Source of the DNA: Gordonia sp. UBA5067
Lineage (GTDB): Bacteria > Actinomycetota > Actinomycetes > Mycobacteriales > Mycobacteriaceae
Length of the DNA stretch: 43,701 nt
Assembly (NCBI RefSeq): GCF_002414845.1
Contig: NZ_DIAX01000021.1
Span: 15,498 to 59,198 of the forward strand
Direction: 5' to 3'
The translations under genes and the position numbers were made by a program. The stretch's first letter is position 1, and the number at the start of each line of letters is the position of its first letter. The notes under the pieces were generated by a model. The model did not search any database. It was not told the DNA's origin and saw only the letters and a program-made list of their open reading frames with translations. Positions 18,834-28,028 of this stretch are shown here, piece by piece.

Positions 18834-20074
18834 AGCCGGCCAAGCGCGGTGGCGATTGCGTCCCGAGTCAGTTCTCGCTGCCATGGGCGGGCCGCCCCGG
18901 TGGCGAGCGCCTCGTCGACGGCTCCGGGCGACGCCGATACTCCCGCCCAGCAGAGTTGTCGCACCAGATCGGGGGCCAGCAGGTTCTCCGCGGGCACTGA
19001 TACCGACTCGGCGATTTCGGCGATTGCCGGGCGCACCGCGGCGGCTCGTGCCGCGGCCTCGGGGTTGCGCTGCTCCCATCGATTGACCGGCGGCAGACCG
19101 GTGGACGGAGCGGTGCGCGCGGGCAACTCGTCCTCGGGCAGTGCCTGGGCGCGGTGCAGCGCCGCCAGCCACCGGCGGGCGTGATGCCGCTGGCGCGGTC
19201 CGCCGAAGACTGCGAGCCGGGTCAGTTCCTCGGCGGTCGCGGGATTGACGCGCGCGGCGTCGATGATCGCCGAGTCGGGAAGGACGCGGCCGGGGGCGAC
19301 GTCGCGACTCTGAGCGAGTTCCTCGCGTGCCTGCCACAATTCCCGCACCGCGGCGAGCTGACGGCGGGTGCTCAGGCTGTGGATGTTCGAGGTGCGCCGC
19401 CATCGGCCCAGCCGCGGCGGCGCAGGTGGACGGGTAAGGACATACGCGAACTCTTGGGCTGCCCACGAATCCTTTCCCTCGGCACGCAACTGCTTGTCCA
19501 TGGCGTCACGGAGTTCGACGAGTAGCTCCACATCAAGAGCGGCGTAGTTGAGCCAGTCGTCGGGCAGCGGTCGTTTAGACCAGTCCGCAGCGCCGTGGCC
19601 TTTGCGCAACTCGCGGCCCAGGAAGTGTGCGGTCATCGCGGCCAGATTCACCCGGTGCAAGCCGAGCAGTCGGCCGGCCAGTTCGGTGTCGTAGAGCGTC
19701 TCGCACGAGAAGCCCAGTTCGCGCAGGCAGGGGAGATCCTGATCGGCGGCGTGCAACACCCATTCCGGCCCGGTAAGCGCGTCGATGAGTTCGCCGAGGT
19801 GGTCGGGATGGTCGATGGGGTCGAGGAGCAGGGTGCCGGCCCCGGATCGGCGGATCTGGATGAGGTAGGCGCGTTGGGAGTACCGGAAGCCGGAGGCGCG
19901 TTCGGTGTCCAGCGCGATCGGTCCCGACCCCGATCGCAGGCGAGCTGCCGCGTCGGCGAACTCGCCCGGCTCGATGAGGACCGGCGGCACGCCGTCAGCG
20001 GGGGCGAGTAGCGGATCAGGAGGGTTGTCGATGTCGGCTGGATCGGACTTGTCGGGGGTGGGCGTGGATGCCAT
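18830..20074 (-). CDS. rnd: Ribonuclease D-like 3'-5' exonuclease with HRDC domain
   Basis: DEDDy-type exonuclease, probably involved in tRNA/structured-RNA 3' processing. 414 residues. Exo [10 protein letters not shown] (Asp-Thr-Glu, about residue 55), Exo [12 protein letters not shown], Exo [16 protein letters not shown], with the tyrosine four residues before the aspartate. WSKRPLP precedes Exo III as in RNase D. One HRDC-type helical domain follows ([16 protein letters not shown] ... AVFGG). The ATG at 20074 has AAGGAA upstream. It lies 23 bases after DUF3000, the spacer being enlarged by a 17-bp tandem duplication. Confidence 0.93.
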   Translation of the reverse strand: MASTPTPDKSDPADIDNPPDPLLAPADGVPPVLIEPGEFADAAARLRSGSGPIALDTERASGFRYSQRAYLIQIRRSGAGTLLLDPIDHPDHLGELIDALTGPEWVLHAADQDLPCLRELGFSCETLYDTELAGRLLGLHRVNLAAMTAHFLGRELRKGHGAADWSKRPLPDDWLNYAALDVELLVELRDAMDKQLRAEGKDSWAAQEFAYVLTRPPAPPRLGRWRRTSNIHSLSTRRQLAAVRELWQAREELAQSRDVAPGRVLPDSAIIDAARVNPATAEELTRLAVFGGPRQRHHARRWLAALHRAQALPEDELPARTAPSTGLPPVNRWEQRNPEAAARAAAVRPAIAEIAESVSVPAENLLAPDLVRQLCWAGVSASPGAVDEALATGAARPWQRELTRDAIATALGRL

Positions 20075-20083
20075 GTTTCCTTA

Positions 20084-20117
20084 TTGTCGCAAGCTCGTCA
20101 TTGTCGCAAGCTCGTCA
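20084..20117 (+). repeat. 17-bp perfect tandem duplication at the DUF3000/RNase D junction
   Basis: TTGTCGCAAGCTCGTCA occurs at 20084-20100 and again at 20101-20117 with no mismatch. On the minus strand the first copy read encodes the last residues of DUF3000 and the boundary creates its TGA stop; without the duplication the frame would have ended at a TAA in the same place. Confidence 0.9.
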
Positions 20118-20757
20118 GCGCGGTGATTCCACTCGGTGGCAGACCGGCGGCGGTGGCCAATACCTCGCAGAACACCTCGAGGTGGGGGCGCAGTGTCGGG
20201 TCGAGTGCCGTCCACGAGGCGCGTAGCTCCAGCTGGTGGGCGCGTGGCGGCCCGGCGATGTCGCCGTAGCGGACTGAACTCGTTGAGGTGACGGTACCGC
20301 CCAGCGCGGTGAGGGTGGGCCGGTCGGCCGCCGAAACACCCGGCGGGGTCGAGTTCTCCCCGTCGGGTACGCCGAGCGCGTCCGTGAGCCAACTCCAGGC
20401 GACCTCGGGGAGCATGGGGTCGCCGGCGAGGTCCGCTTCGACGTCGACTTGGATATAGGCGACCAGGCGGATCGTGCCGCTCCAGGCGTCGTGGCCCTCG
20501 GGATCGTAGAGCAGAATGAGACGTCCGAACGCAGATCCCGAGGAGTCGGTCGGCACGTCGTCGGACTCGGCTGAACTGACCTCGGCGCCCACGGCATAGC
20601 TGAAGGGGGCGAGCCGCTGGGGCGGGCGAATCGGCGAGACCTCGATGTCGGGGCGCACTTTCGCACTCTGCAACGACGCCACGGCGAAAGCGAAATCGGC
20701 GGGGTCGCCTGCCCGGCCGGCCGTGACACCGCCATCGCTAGGGCCTGATCGGATCAC
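20098..20757 (-). CDS. DUF3000 protein
   Basis: 219-residue conserved actinobacterial protein of unknown function. Recognisable stretches: PPQRLAPFSYAVGAEV, GRLILLYDPEGHDAWSGTIRLVAYIQ, AWSWLTDAL, and ELRASWTALDPTLRPHLEVFCEVL. These are characteristic of the protein encoded upstream of RNase D in Mycobacteriales. The GTG start lies six bases after a minus-strand TACGTT -10 box (20764-20769). It is divergent from hemE and probably co-transcribed with RNase D. No catalytic motif is evident. Confidence 0.85.
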   Translation of the reverse strand: MIRSGPSDGGVTAGRAGDPADFAFAVASLQSAKVRPDIEVSPIRPPQRLAPFSYAVGAEVSSAESDDVPTDSSGSAFGRLILLYDPEGHDAWSGTIRLVAYIQVDVEADLAGDPMLPEVAWSWLTDALGVPDGENSTPPGVSAADRPTLTALGGTVTSTSSVRYGDIAGPPRAHQLELRASWTALDPTLRPHLEVFCEVLATAAGLPPSGITALTSLRQ

Positions 20758-20763
20758 CCGTCA

Positions 20764-20769
20764 AACGTA
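20764..20769 (-). promoter_or_regulatory. -10 box of DUF3000 (leaderless)
   Basis: TACGTT on the minus strand, then six bases, then the GTG start at 20757. The divergent hemE promoter must share this 73-bp gap; the best candidate for it, TATGGC at 20819-20824, is weak. Confidence 0.45.
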
Positions 20770-20830
20770 AGCCGCACCGGGTTTACGCCGTGGGAGGCGC
20801 GCCGGTCGCGATAGCCGGTATGGCACAGTG

Positions 20831-21904
20831 GTGGCCGTGAGCGGAATGGCGGTTGTGAAACCCTTGTTGGCTGCGGCGAACGGGCAGTCGCCGTCGCGCC
20901 GACCGGTGTGGTTCATGCGCCAGGCAGGGCGTTCGTTGCCCGAGTACCGCGCGCTCCGCGCCGATCGCGGGATGCTCGAAGCATGTTTCGATCCTGCGAT
21001 GGTCTGCGAGATCACCATGCAGCCGGTGCGGCGCCACGACACCGACGGAGCAATCCTGTTCTCCGATATCGTCGTACCACTCAAAGCAGCCGGAATCGAC
21101 CTCGACATCGTGGCCGGAACGGGCCCGGTGATCGCCCATCCGGTGCGCACGGCAGCCGATGTCGAGGCTATTGGCCGCCTTGATCCCGAGGCGGTCGGCG
21201 CCATTGGCCGCGCGGTCGCGCTGCTGCGCGCCGAACTGGACCCGACGCCGACGGCACTCATCGGATTCGCCGGGGCGCCGTTCACCCTGGCTTCCTATCT
21301 CATCGAAGGCGGGCCGAGCCGTCACTATGCGCACACCAAGGCGATGATGTACGGGAACCCGGCATTGTGGCACTCGCTGATGGCGCGCCTCGCCGATATC
21401 ACCGTTGCCTTCCTCATCGTCCAGCTCCGGGCGGGAGTGCAAGCGGTACAACTATTCGATTCGTGGGCCGGCATGTTGTCCCGGCGCGACTATGAGACAT
21501 TCGTCGCGCCGCACAGCACACGCGTCTTCGCCGAGATCGCCGCCGCCCAGACCGGCGGCGCGGCCTCCGTGCCACGGATTCACTTCGGCGTCGGGACCGG
21601 CGAATTGCTGGTTCCGATGGCCCGGGTCGGCGCCGATGTTGTCGGCGTCGATTGGCGGGTCCCGCTCGACGAAGCGATCGCGCGGATCGGGCCTGGGCCG
21701 GCGCTGCAGGGCAACCTCGACCCGACCGTCCTCTTCGCCGGCGAGACGGTGATCGCCGAACACGTCCGGCGGGTGATCGCCGACGCGGATCGGGCACTGG
21801 CGGCCGGGGCGCGCGGCCACATCTTCAACCTCGGCCACGGCGTCCTGCCCGACACGGACCCGGATGCGATCACCCGGGTTGTCGAGCTGGTGCACTCGGC
21901 GTGA
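20831..21904 (+). CDS. hemE: Uroporphyrinogen decarboxylase
   Basis: Converts uroporphyrinogen III to coproporphyrinogen III. About 357 residues. Both family signatures are present: [17 protein letters not shown] (substrate-binding arginines) and [29 protein letters not shown] carries the catalytic aspartate, and [12 protein letters not shown] is the conserved C-terminal loop. The start is uncertain among GTG 20828, 20831, 20837 and ATG 20846; 20831 has a -10-like TATGGC six bases upstream. It overlaps cgoX by four bases (GTGA), starting the hemE-cgoX-chdC operon. Confidence 0.96.
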   Translation: MAVSGMAVVKPLLAAANGQSPSRRPVWFMRQAGRSLPEYRALRADRGMLEACFDPAMVCEITMQPVRRHDTDGAILFSDIVVPLKAAGIDLDIVAGTGPVIAHPVRTAADVEAIGRLDPEAVGAIGRAVALLRAELDPTPTALIGFAGAPFTLASYLIEGGPSRHYAHTKAMMYGNPALWHSLMARLADITVAFLIVQLRAGVQAVQLFDSWAGMLSRRDYETFVAPHSTRVFAEIAAAQTGGAASVPRIHFGVGTGELLVPMARVGADVVGVDWRVPLDEAIARIGPGPALQGNLDPTVLFAGETVIAEHVRRVIADADRALAAGARGHIFNLGHGVLPDTDPDAITRVVELVHSA

Positions 21905-23289
21905 GCCGGGTCGCGATCCTCGGAGCCGGGCTTTCCGGCTTGGTCGCGGCGCACGGCCTGCGGCGTGCGCTGGGGCCGAAGATGGAGATCGACATCTACG
22001 AATCAGCTGATCGCGTTGGCGGGCAGCTCCACGGTGTGCCGGTGGCCGGGCGGCCGACCGACGTCGGTGCCGAGGCGTTCGTGCTGCGGCGGCCAGAGGC
22101 CCGCGAACTGGTCGCCGAGCTGGGTTTGCACGACGAGGTTGTCGTTCCCACCGGGGCGCGGCCGGCGGTGTGGGCGCATGCGCGGCTCAACCCACTGCCG
22201 AGCCCCGCCTGGATGGGTATCCCGGCGACCGCAGACGCGGTCCGCGGGCTCGTCGACGACGTCGACGCGGCGCGGATGGAGCGGGAGCCGGGTAGGCCGT
22301 TGAACTGGTCACCCGGGTCGGACTGCTCGTTGGGCGAGCTGGTGGCCGACCGGTTCGGTCCGTCGGTCGTCGCCCGCAGCGTCGACCCGATGATCGGCGG
22401 GGTCTACGCGTGCCTCGCCGTAGACACCGGCGTTCGGGCGGCTCTGCCGGCCCTTGCCCGACTGCTTGACGAGGGGGCGCCGAGCCTGACCGCCGCGGTC
22501 GCGGCCCTCCTGCCGGCTCCGGGCGAGGCGCGCGCCCCGGTGTTCGGGGCATTGCGCGGCGGCTATCGGCGACTGGTCGACGCCCTTGTCGAGTCCGCAG
22601 CGGCCCACCTGTACCTCACCCGTCCGGTGGGTCCGGTGAGGCGGGTGGGTGCGGCCTGGGAAGTGGACGGTCATGGCTACGACGGTGTCGTCGTGGCGAC
22701 ACCGGCGCCGGTGGCCGCCCGCCAGTTGGCAGCTGTTGCGGCGGTGAGCGCCGACGGGCTGCGCGGCATTGCCACCGCCTCGTCGGCGGTCGTGGCGATG
22801 GCGGTCGACCCGGCGACCCCGCTGCCCGAACGGTCCGGCGTGCTGGCGGCGACGGGCGAGGAACTGGCCCGGGGGGTGAGCGCTGATCCGGTCAAGGCAA
22901 TCACTCTCAGTTCGCGCAAGTGGGCGCACTATGCCGCGGACAGCGGCGTTGCCGGCGGTGGGGCACCGCGGGTTCGTGCGTCCTTCGGCCGTCTCGGACA
23001 ACCGGTGACGGCCACCGACGGGGAACTGATCGCGACCGCCTCCGCGGCGCTGGCACAGGTGTGTGGCACGTCGGCCGTTGCGCTTGTCGACGCGGTGGTG
23101 CAGCGCTGGCCCGACGGTCTGCCGTGCTACGCACCTGGCCACAACGGGCGTATCGACGGTGTGATCGCCGGACTGCCCGCCGGGATTGCTGTTGCGGGCT
23201 CGGCGTATCGCGGCGTTGGGGTTCCCGCGTGCATCGGGCAGGCCCGGGCCGCGGCCGCCGCCGTTGGTGCCCACCTCGCCGCGCGGTAG
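21901..23289 (+). CDS. cgoX: Coproporphyrinogen III oxidase (HemY/HemG-type, CgoX)
   Basis: FAD-dependent oxidase of 462 residues, often annotated protoporphyrinogen oxidase. In actinobacteria with ChdC/HemQ it oxidises coproporphyrinogen III to coproporphyrin III. N-terminal FAD motif [19 protein letters not shown], then [25 protein letters not shown], the MIGGVYAC segment, [15 protein letters not shown], and a C-terminal [20 protein letters not shown]-closing motif. The GTG start overlaps the hemE stop. ChdC follows nine bases downstream, which supports the coproporphyrin-dependent reading. Confidence 0.93.
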   Translation: MSRVAILGAGLSGLVAAHGLRRALGPKMEIDIYESADRVGGQLHGVPVAGRPTDVGAEAFVLRRPEARELVAELGLHDEVVVPTGARPAVWAHARLNPLPSPAWMGIPATADAVRGLVDDVDAARMEREPGRPLNWSPGSDCSLGELVADRFGPSVVARSVDPMIGGVYACLAVDTGVRAALPALARLLDEGAPSLTAAVAALLPAPGEARAPVFGALRGGYRRLVDALVESAAAHLYLTRPVGPVRRVGAAWEVDGHGYDGVVVATPAPVAARQLAAVAAVSADGLRGIATASSAVVAMAVDPATPLPERSGVLAATGEELARGVSADPVKAITLSSRKWAHYAADSGVAGGGAPRVRASFGRLGQPVTATDGELIATASAALAQVCGTSAVALVDAVVQRWPDGLPCYAPGHNGRIDGVIAGLPAGIAVAGSAYRGVGVPACIGQARAAAAAVGAHLAAR

Positions 23290-23298
23290 CGTGGAACC

Positions 23299-23994
23299 AT
23301 GGCCCGTTTGAACTACGACGAACTCAACAACACGATCCGCTACCTGATGTTCTCGGTGTTCACCGTGCGTCCTGCGGATATGCCCACTGATCGCGCCGCG
23401 GCCGCAGCCGAGTTCGTGGCCTTTCTCGACGACATCACCGGCGACGGCCTGGTCGTGCGCGGGGTGTACGACGTCGCCGGTATGCGTGGGGACGCCGACT
23501 TCATGATCTGGTGGCACGCCGAGACCATCGAGGAACTCCAAGCGGCATACCAACGATTCCGGCGAGAAACGGCCCTCGGACGGGCGTGCGATCCATTCTG
23601 GAGTGGGGCCGCGCTGCATCGCCCGGCCGAGTTCAACAAGAGCCATATCCCCGCGTTCCTGGCCGGCGAAGACCCCGGCGCCTACGTTTGCGTCTACCCG
23701 TTCGTCCGGTCGCTGGACTGGTATCTGCTGCCCGATGAGGAGCGCCGCACGATGCTCGCCGATCACGGCAAGGCTGCGCGGGGCTACAAGGATGTCCGGG
23801 CGAACACCGTACCGGCATTCGCTCTCGGCGACTACGAGTGGATTTTGGCGTTCGAGGCGCCCGAACTGCACCGCATCGTCGACTTGATGCGCGATTTGCG
23901 GGCCACCGAGGCGCGCCGCCACGTGCGTGTTGAGATCCCGTTCTTCACCGGGCCCCGGGTGGACCCGACGGCGCTGGTGCCGGCACTGCCCTAG
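23299..23994 (+). CDS. chdC: Coproheme decarboxylase (ChdC/HemQ)
   Basis: Peroxide-dependent decarboxylase converting coproheme to haem b, last step of the coproporphyrin-dependent pathway. 231 residues, chlorite-dismutase-like fold. Key segments: [54 protein letters not shown] with the catalytic tyrosine, [12 protein letters not shown] with the probable proximal histidine, and [23 protein letters not shown]. Its stop is three bases from the stop of the convergent msrB gene. Confidence 0.96.
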   Translation: MARLNYDELNNTIRYLMFSVFTVRPADMPTDRAAAAAEFVAFLDDITGDGLVVRGVYDVAGMRGDADFMIWWHAETIEELQAAYQRFRRETALGRACDPFWSGAALHRPAEFNKSHIPAFLAGEDPGAYVCVYPFVRSLDWYLLPDEERRTMLADHGKAARGYKDVRANTVPAFALGDYEWILAFEAPELHRIVDLMRDLRATEARRHVRVEIPFFTGPRVDPTALVPALP

Positions 23995-23997
23995 GGG

Positions 23998-24411
23998 CTA
24001 CTCCGCTGGTGCGAGCGTCAGACTGATCGAGTTGATGCAATAGCGCAGATCGGTCGGGGTGTCGTAGCCCTCACCGGTAAAGACGTGGCCCAGGTGGCTA
24101 TGGCAGTTCGCGCACAGCACCTCGGTGCGAGCCATTCCGGCCGAGGTGTCGCGACGTTCGATGATCCGCTCCCCGGCCAGCGGGGTGAAGAACGAGGGCC
24201 AGCCGCAGTGGGACTCGAACTTGGCATCACTGCGGAACAACTCGGCATCGCACGCCCGGCATCGGTAGACACCGTTCGTCGTCGTGTCCGTGTATTCGCC
24301 GGTGAACGGCGCCTCGGTCCCCGCACGGCGCAGCACCCGGAACTCGGTGGGCGTCAGTCGCTGGGCCCACTGGTCGTCGGTGAGCGCGGTGAAGTCGGTG
24401 GGGTCGGTCAT
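23998..24411 (-). CDS. msrB: Peptide-methionine (R)-S-oxide reductase
   Basis: Repairs methionine-R-sulfoxide using thioredoxin. 137 residues. Two CxxC zinc pairs (CRACDAELF and CANCHSHLGH), the ESHCGWPSFF motif, HVFTGEGYDTPTDLRYCINSISL with the catalytic cysteine. The ATG at 24411 is chosen over a longer frame because GGAGG sits directly upstream, and the ATGA overlap with the aftC stop indicates coupling. No signal peptide, so cytoplasmic. Confidence 0.96.
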   Translation of the reverse strand: MTDPTDFTALTDDQWAQRLTPTEFRVLRRAGTEAPFTGEYTDTTTNGVYRCRACDAELFRSDAKFESHCGWPSFFTPLAGERIIERRDTSAGMARTEVLCANCHSHLGHVFTGEGYDTPTDLRYCINSISLTLAPAE

Positions 24412-25649
24412 GCCTCCACAGTAGCCGCGACGCGGGGCCACCGGGCCTGCCGCAAGTCGAGGTAGCGCCACAGCAGCGAGAAGAATACGGCGATCATCAG
24501 CAACGACCAGCCCCAGGTGACGGTGAGGTATTCCAGGTTGCGGCCGAAACCCTCCCAGTTCTGCGGAAGGTGTTCGGAGCGGGGGTTGCGGATCGTGTAG
24601 TAGATGTCAAAGGTCATGCAGCCGTAGACACCGAGCCATGCCGGCCAATTGCGCATTGGCGATCCGGGCCGGATAACGGTCATGACCAGGGGGAACAGCA
24701 TCATCGAGTAGTAGCCCTGGCCGAGTGGCCCGACGAGGAAGGACGTCGCGAGCAGGATTCCCGATGACGCGGTCAGCCAGAGCACCTCGTCCTTGTCGCG
24801 GTAGTAGCGCCACAGGAACCAGACACCGAACGCGCCCATCGCGACGAACATCACGCGCAACACCAGGATCAACCAGGGTGCCAGCCCGTAGAAAGTGCCG
24901 AGCCCGCCGATCGAGGAGTTGTAATAGTCGCGCGTCTCCCGCAGATAGGGGAATGTCTGGGACATGAAGTTGTCGGTGTCGACGACCATCCGCCACGCGA
25001 TGAGGTTGAGGACGACCGGGATTCCGAGGGCCGGGATCAGGGCCCGCCACATCTTCGGTTTGAGCAGGGCCAGCAACAGCACGGGCAGCAGCACCGGTTT
25101 GACCGCGATGGTCAGCCCGAGTGCGATCCCGGCGAGCCACGGGCGCTCCTGGCGCAGGAACCAGAGGAATCCGACCAGGCTCAACAGGACGAACGAATTG
25201 AAGTTGGTGTAGATCAGGGTGTTGGCGACCGACTCGGACACGAAGAAGAAGAAGAGGACCGTCGGGAAGACCCACGAGGAGGCCCGGTAGCCGAACAGCC
25301 GCGTCAGCAGGTATGCCGACAGCACCAGGGCGGCCACCGAGAGGGCGATGAACACCCACCGCGAGCGCTCCGGGTCGAGGTAGGCGATCGGGGCCATGAG
25401 TAGCGTTCCCGACGGCGGATACAGATAGTGGGGTTCAACGGTCAGGTAGCTCTCCGCGTAGACGGGCTGGCCGTGCAGGAACCGCAGCACCGCTTCGTAC
25501 ACCGGCTTGAAGTCGTCGGTGCGGTCACCGTTGATACCGAGCACCACGCTCTTGTGAAAGACCATCATGATGCTGATCGGCCACATGATGGCCTTGATGA
25601 TCCGCTCGGTCGAAACAGGCGGGAACAGGTAACGGTCTGCAATCGTCAC
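24408..25649 (-). CDS. aftC: GT87-family arabinofuranosyltransferase, AftC-like
   Basis: Polytopic GT-C glycosyltransferase of 413 residues, about ten membrane helices. The first periplasmic loop carries the acidic motif GDRTDDFKPVYEAV, typical of decaprenylphosphoryl-arabinose-dependent transferases, followed by HYLYPPSGTLLMAPIAYL. AftC adds alpha-1,3 branches to cell-wall arabinan in mycobacteria; the same position next to msrB (Rv2674/Rv2673) supports the name. The GTG start lies six bases after TACGGT (25656-25661), so it is probably leaderless. The 3' end overlaps msrB by four bases. Confidence 0.88.
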   Translation of the reverse strand: MTIADRYLFPPVSTERIIKAIMWPISIMMVFHKSVVLGINGDRTDDFKPVYEAVLRFLHGQPVYAESYLTVEPHYLYPPSGTLLMAPIAYLDPERSRWVFIALSVAALVLSAYLLTRLFGYRASSWVFPTVLFFFFVSESVANTLIYTNFNSFVLLSLVGFLWFLRQERPWLAGIALGLTIAVKPVLLPVLLLALLKPKMWRALIPALGIPVVLNLIAWRMVVDTDNFMSQTFPYLRETRDYYNSSIGGLGTFYGLAPWLILVLRVMFVAMGAFGVWFLWRYYRDKDEVLWLTASSGILLATSFLVGPLGQGYYSMMLFPLVMTVIRPGSPMRNWPAWLGVYGCMTFDIYYTIRNPRSEHLPQNWEGFGRNLEYLTVTWGWSLLMIAVFFSLLWRYLDLRQARWPRVAATVEA

Positions 25650-25655
25650 GAGCGA

Positions 25656-25661
25656 ACCGTA
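25656..25661 (-). promoter_or_regulatory. -10 box of aftC (leaderless)
   Basis: TACGGT on the minus strand, then six bases and the GTG start. It lies in the 27-bp gap after the upstream lipoprotein gene, so aftC-msrB has its own promoter. Confidence 0.5.
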
Positions 25662-25676
25662 CTACACGAGGTTGCG

Positions 25677-27254
25677 TTATCCGGCTGGGCAGGCCCGGCT
25701 GCGCGCCGCGCCCAGGGCCGTTGCGTCGAGGAAGTCGTTGACGATGCGCGCCGCGCAGTCACTATGGGCGACAACGGAGTATCCGACCCCGTCCCAACTG
25801 ACCGACGTCGGCTGGCTGCGGGCGGCGGCGAACAGTTGGCCGAGTACGGTCGGATCACTGCCGTTGACCGGATCGGCACCGGCCCCGAAAACCAGCGGCG
25901 GCACGGCGAAGCCCGCCGGCGCCGAGGCCGGGGAACTGGTGCCCCACCCGGTGCAGCGCGCCAGGGAGATCGCCATCGTCTGGCCGACCAGTGGGTATTG
26001 CTTGCCCCAGTCGCCCGTCAGCGCGTCCACCTCGTTGAGTCCGGCGGCCCCGGTGACATTGTTGCAACGGCTCACCAGCATCCCGTCGGGTGTCTGCAGG
26101 GCGGCAGTTCGCCGTGTCATCGTCGTCAGGTCGGTGAGGTCGCCGCGGTCGGCGGACTGTAGCGCCGCAACCAAGGATCGCAGGCCGGCCTGATCGGTGG
26201 CCAGCCCGACGGTGGTCATCACCGCGTCGGAGACGGTGGCGTCGTCGAGATCCTTGAGCGTGCCGGCGCGTGCCTTGTCCAGGACCGATCGCAGAACGGC
26301 GCCCGGGTCGGCCACCTGCCCGCGGCAATCCGGATTGGTGGCGCAACGGCGGGGGAAGGGGTCCAGGGCTTGCTGCACTCCTCGCACCCGGACGGCTGCG
26401 CGATCCTTCGCCGAGCCGGTGAAGGGAGTCGGCGAGTCGAGGATGAGGCGGCCGACGCGCGGCGCGTACTGGGCGGCGTAGGACAATGCGACCTGGGTGC
26501 CGGTGCCAATGCCGAGCAGCGCGATGTGGTCGACACCCCATTTGCGGCGCAGCGCTTCGACATCGGTGGCCGATTGTGCGTAGGTGAAGGCCATCGCGTT
26601 GTCGTCGAGGGCGTCGGTGCACGAGTCGGCGGCGCTGCGCGCCGCGGCCGCGACGCGTCTCACCTGCGCCTGGGGATCGTCGCCGGTGCCGACCGAGCCG
26701 TTGTCGGCAAGAATGCGGCGATCGGCGCGCGTCATGCAGTCGATATCCACGACGCCGCGCTGCTCGACGGCGACGACGGGGTGCTTGGCCAACAGTGCGG
26801 CCCCCGCAGGTCCGTTGGCCAGGGCGAGCACGAGTTGCCCCGCAGGCAGGTCCGTGCCGGTCACGGCCACGATCGGTGCTGCTTGGGCCGGGGTTGAGGC
26901 GAGGCGGATGCGGATCAGCGGAATGGTAACCGAGTCCCCGGTCGCGACGTTCGGATCGGCCCGGTTCATCATCGTCGCGCACTGCACCGTCAGCGCGGGT
27001 GCAGGCGTGATCCCGTACCGAGAGGCCATGGCGGGCGGACAGTCGCGCCAGTCGACGTCGGTCTTCACCCCCGTTAGCGCCGGGAAGGCGGGTGCCTTCT
27101 TCACCTGGCTGCTGGCGACCCCGGGCGAGCCGCCGTCGCGGACCACGGCGGGCCCGGTGTTGGGGCCGACGGCACACCCGGCGGCCAGCAGGCCGGTCAG
27201 GGGGAGGAGTAGGAATCGGGCCGCGGTGCCCGTGTGTGCGCCGTGCAAGTGCAT
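25677..27254 (-). CDS. Alpha/beta-hydrolase-fold lipoprotein lacking the usual nucleophile serine
   Basis: 525-residue exported lipoprotein. A hydrophobic signal (FLLLPLTGLLAAGC) ends in a lipobox with the modifiable Cys27. The body resembles the tripeptidyl-aminopeptidase-type hydrolases (VEQRGVVDIDC, TYAQSATDVEALRRKWGVDHIALLG, C-terminal TAP-like part), and several cysteines suggest disulfides. The elbow reads GIGTGT (248-253): the position expected for Ser is Gly250. The candidate Asp (FGAGADPVNG) and His (VAHSDC) remain. It matches the position of Rv2672. The ATG at 27254 follows TAGTCT by seven bases. Whether it is a protease, a Thr-nucleophile enzyme or a non-catalytic protein is unclear. 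Confidence 0.85.
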   Translation of the reverse strand: MHLHGAHTGTAARFLLLPLTGLLAAGCAVGPNTGPAVVRDGGSPGVASSQVKKAPAFPALTGVKTDVDWRDCPPAMASRYGITPAPALTVQCATMMNRADPNVATGDSVTIPLIRIRLASTPAQAAPIVAVTGTDLPAGQLVLALANGPAGAALLAKHPVVAVEQRGVVDIDCMTRADRRILADNGSVGTGDDPQAQVRRVAAAARSAADSCTDALDDNAMAFTYAQSATDVEALRRKWGVDHIALLGIGTGTQVALSYAAQYAPRVGRLILDSPTPFTGSAKDRAAVRVRGVQQALDPFPRRCATNPDCRGQVADPGAVLRSVLDKARAGTLKDLDDATVSDAVMTTVGLATDQAGLRSLVAALQSADRGDLTDLTTMTRRTAALQTPDGMLVSRCNNVTGAAGLNEVDALTGDWGKQYPLVGQTMAISLARCTGWGTSSPASAPAGFAVPPLVFGAGADPVNGSDPTVLGQLFAAARSQPTSVSWDGVGYSVVAHSDCAARIVNDFLDATALGAARSRACPAG

Positions 27255-27261
27255 GGCACCG

Positions 27262-27267
27262 AGACTA
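27262..27267 (-). promoter_or_regulatory. -10 box of the lipoprotein gene, overlapping the ribD-like stop codon
   Basis: Minus strand TAGTCT, then seven bases and ATG 27254. The first three bases of the hexamer (27267-27265) are the TAG stop codon of the upstream reductase gene. Confidence 0.5.
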
Positions 27268-27990
27268 GCGGGGCACTCGGGTGGTGTTGTGCGTCTCGTC
27301 TCCCGATTGGTCGCGGGTGCGCACCCATCGCGCGTAGAGGTACCCGTCGTCGTCACCGAGGAGATGGGCGCAACGCAGCGGATGCGCGGCCTCCGCGTCG
27401 ACGTGGACCGGCCGGGTCGCGGTGCCGCCCACGATCACCGGGCTGGTCGTCAGGCAGAGTTCGTCGAGCGCGTCGGCGGCGACGAAGGATCCCAACAGCC
27501 GGGGGCCGCCCTCAAGAAGGATGGCCGGCCAGGCGCGTCGCGCGCACTCGGCGATGACCGCCCGCGGGTCCACGGTGTCGGCGCCGCAGTCGACGAGTGT
27601 TGCGCCCGCTCGGGTCAGTGCTTGTCGCCGCTGTGGCGGGGCGGTCGAGCAGGTGAGGACGAGGGTTCGGGGGTGCGACAGCGGTGCATAGTCGACGGGG
27701 ATCTGCAGCGAGCGGGACACGATCGCCAGCGCCGGCCCGTCTGGTTGCCGGTAACCCTCGGTGATCGCGGTGTGGGCCCCGACCACCACCACATCCGACA
27801 GGGCCCGAAGCAGCCGGTAGATGCGGCGGTCGCCGTCGGCGCCGAGATCACCGGAGCGACCCTCAAGTCCGGCCGCGCCGTCGATACTGGCGATCATGTT
27901 GGCGCGGACGTGCGGACCGCCGTCCGGATAGGCGTAGAGGACCCGCAGTTCGTCGGGTGTGACCTCGCTCGCTTTGCGGAGAATCTGCAC
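27265..27990 (-). CDS. RibD C-terminal-type (dihydrofolate-reductase-like) NADPH reductase
   Basis: 241-residue protein consisting only of the RibD_C/DHFR-like fold, without the deaminase half of riboflavin-pathway RibD. Motifs: VRANMIASIDGAAGLEGRSG, LRALSDVVVVGAHTAITEGY (NADPH site), PRTLVLTCS, ILLEGGPRLLGSFVAADALDELCLTTSPVIVGG. The M. tuberculosis homologue at this position (Rv2671) is called RibD and is known to act as an alternative dihydrofolate reductase when over-expressed. The GTG at 27990 follows CACAAT (27997-28002) by six bases. Divergent from zapE with only 38 bp between. Confidence 0.88.
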   Translation of the reverse strand: MQILRKASEVTPDELRVLYAYPDGGPHVRANMIASIDGAAGLEGRSGDLGADGDRRIYRLLRALSDVVVVGAHTAITEGYRQPDGPALAIVSRSLQIPVDYAPLSHPRTLVLTCSTAPPQRRQALTRAGATLVDCGADTVDPRAVIAECARRAWPAILLEGGPRLLGSFVAADALDELCLTTSPVIVGGTATRPVHVDAEAAHPLRCAHLLGDDDGYLYARWVRTRDQSGDETHNTTRVPR

Positions 27991-27996
27991 TACGTC

Positions 27997-28019
27997 ATTG
28001 TGGCCCGGCCGGATAGGAT
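27997..28019. promoter_or_regulatory. Divergent -10 boxes of the ribD-like gene and zapE
   Basis: Minus strand CACAAT (27997-28002) precedes GTG 27990 by six bases. Plus strand TAGGAT (28014-28019) lies nine bases before the zapE ATG at 28029, giving a leader of at most two or three bases. Confidence 0.4.
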
Positions 28020-28028
28020 TTGAGGGTC

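Noticed and set aside
22309..23922. 537-codon open frame antisense to cgoX/chdC
   Set aside because: Covers two well-recognised haem genes on the other strand; composition is Arg/Gly/His-rich shadow translation.
25677..27356. Longer lipoprotein frame starting at 27356
   Set aside because: It would place 34 hydrophilic residues before the signal peptide and run over the upstream gene's end; ATG 27254 has a -10 box at leaderless spacing.
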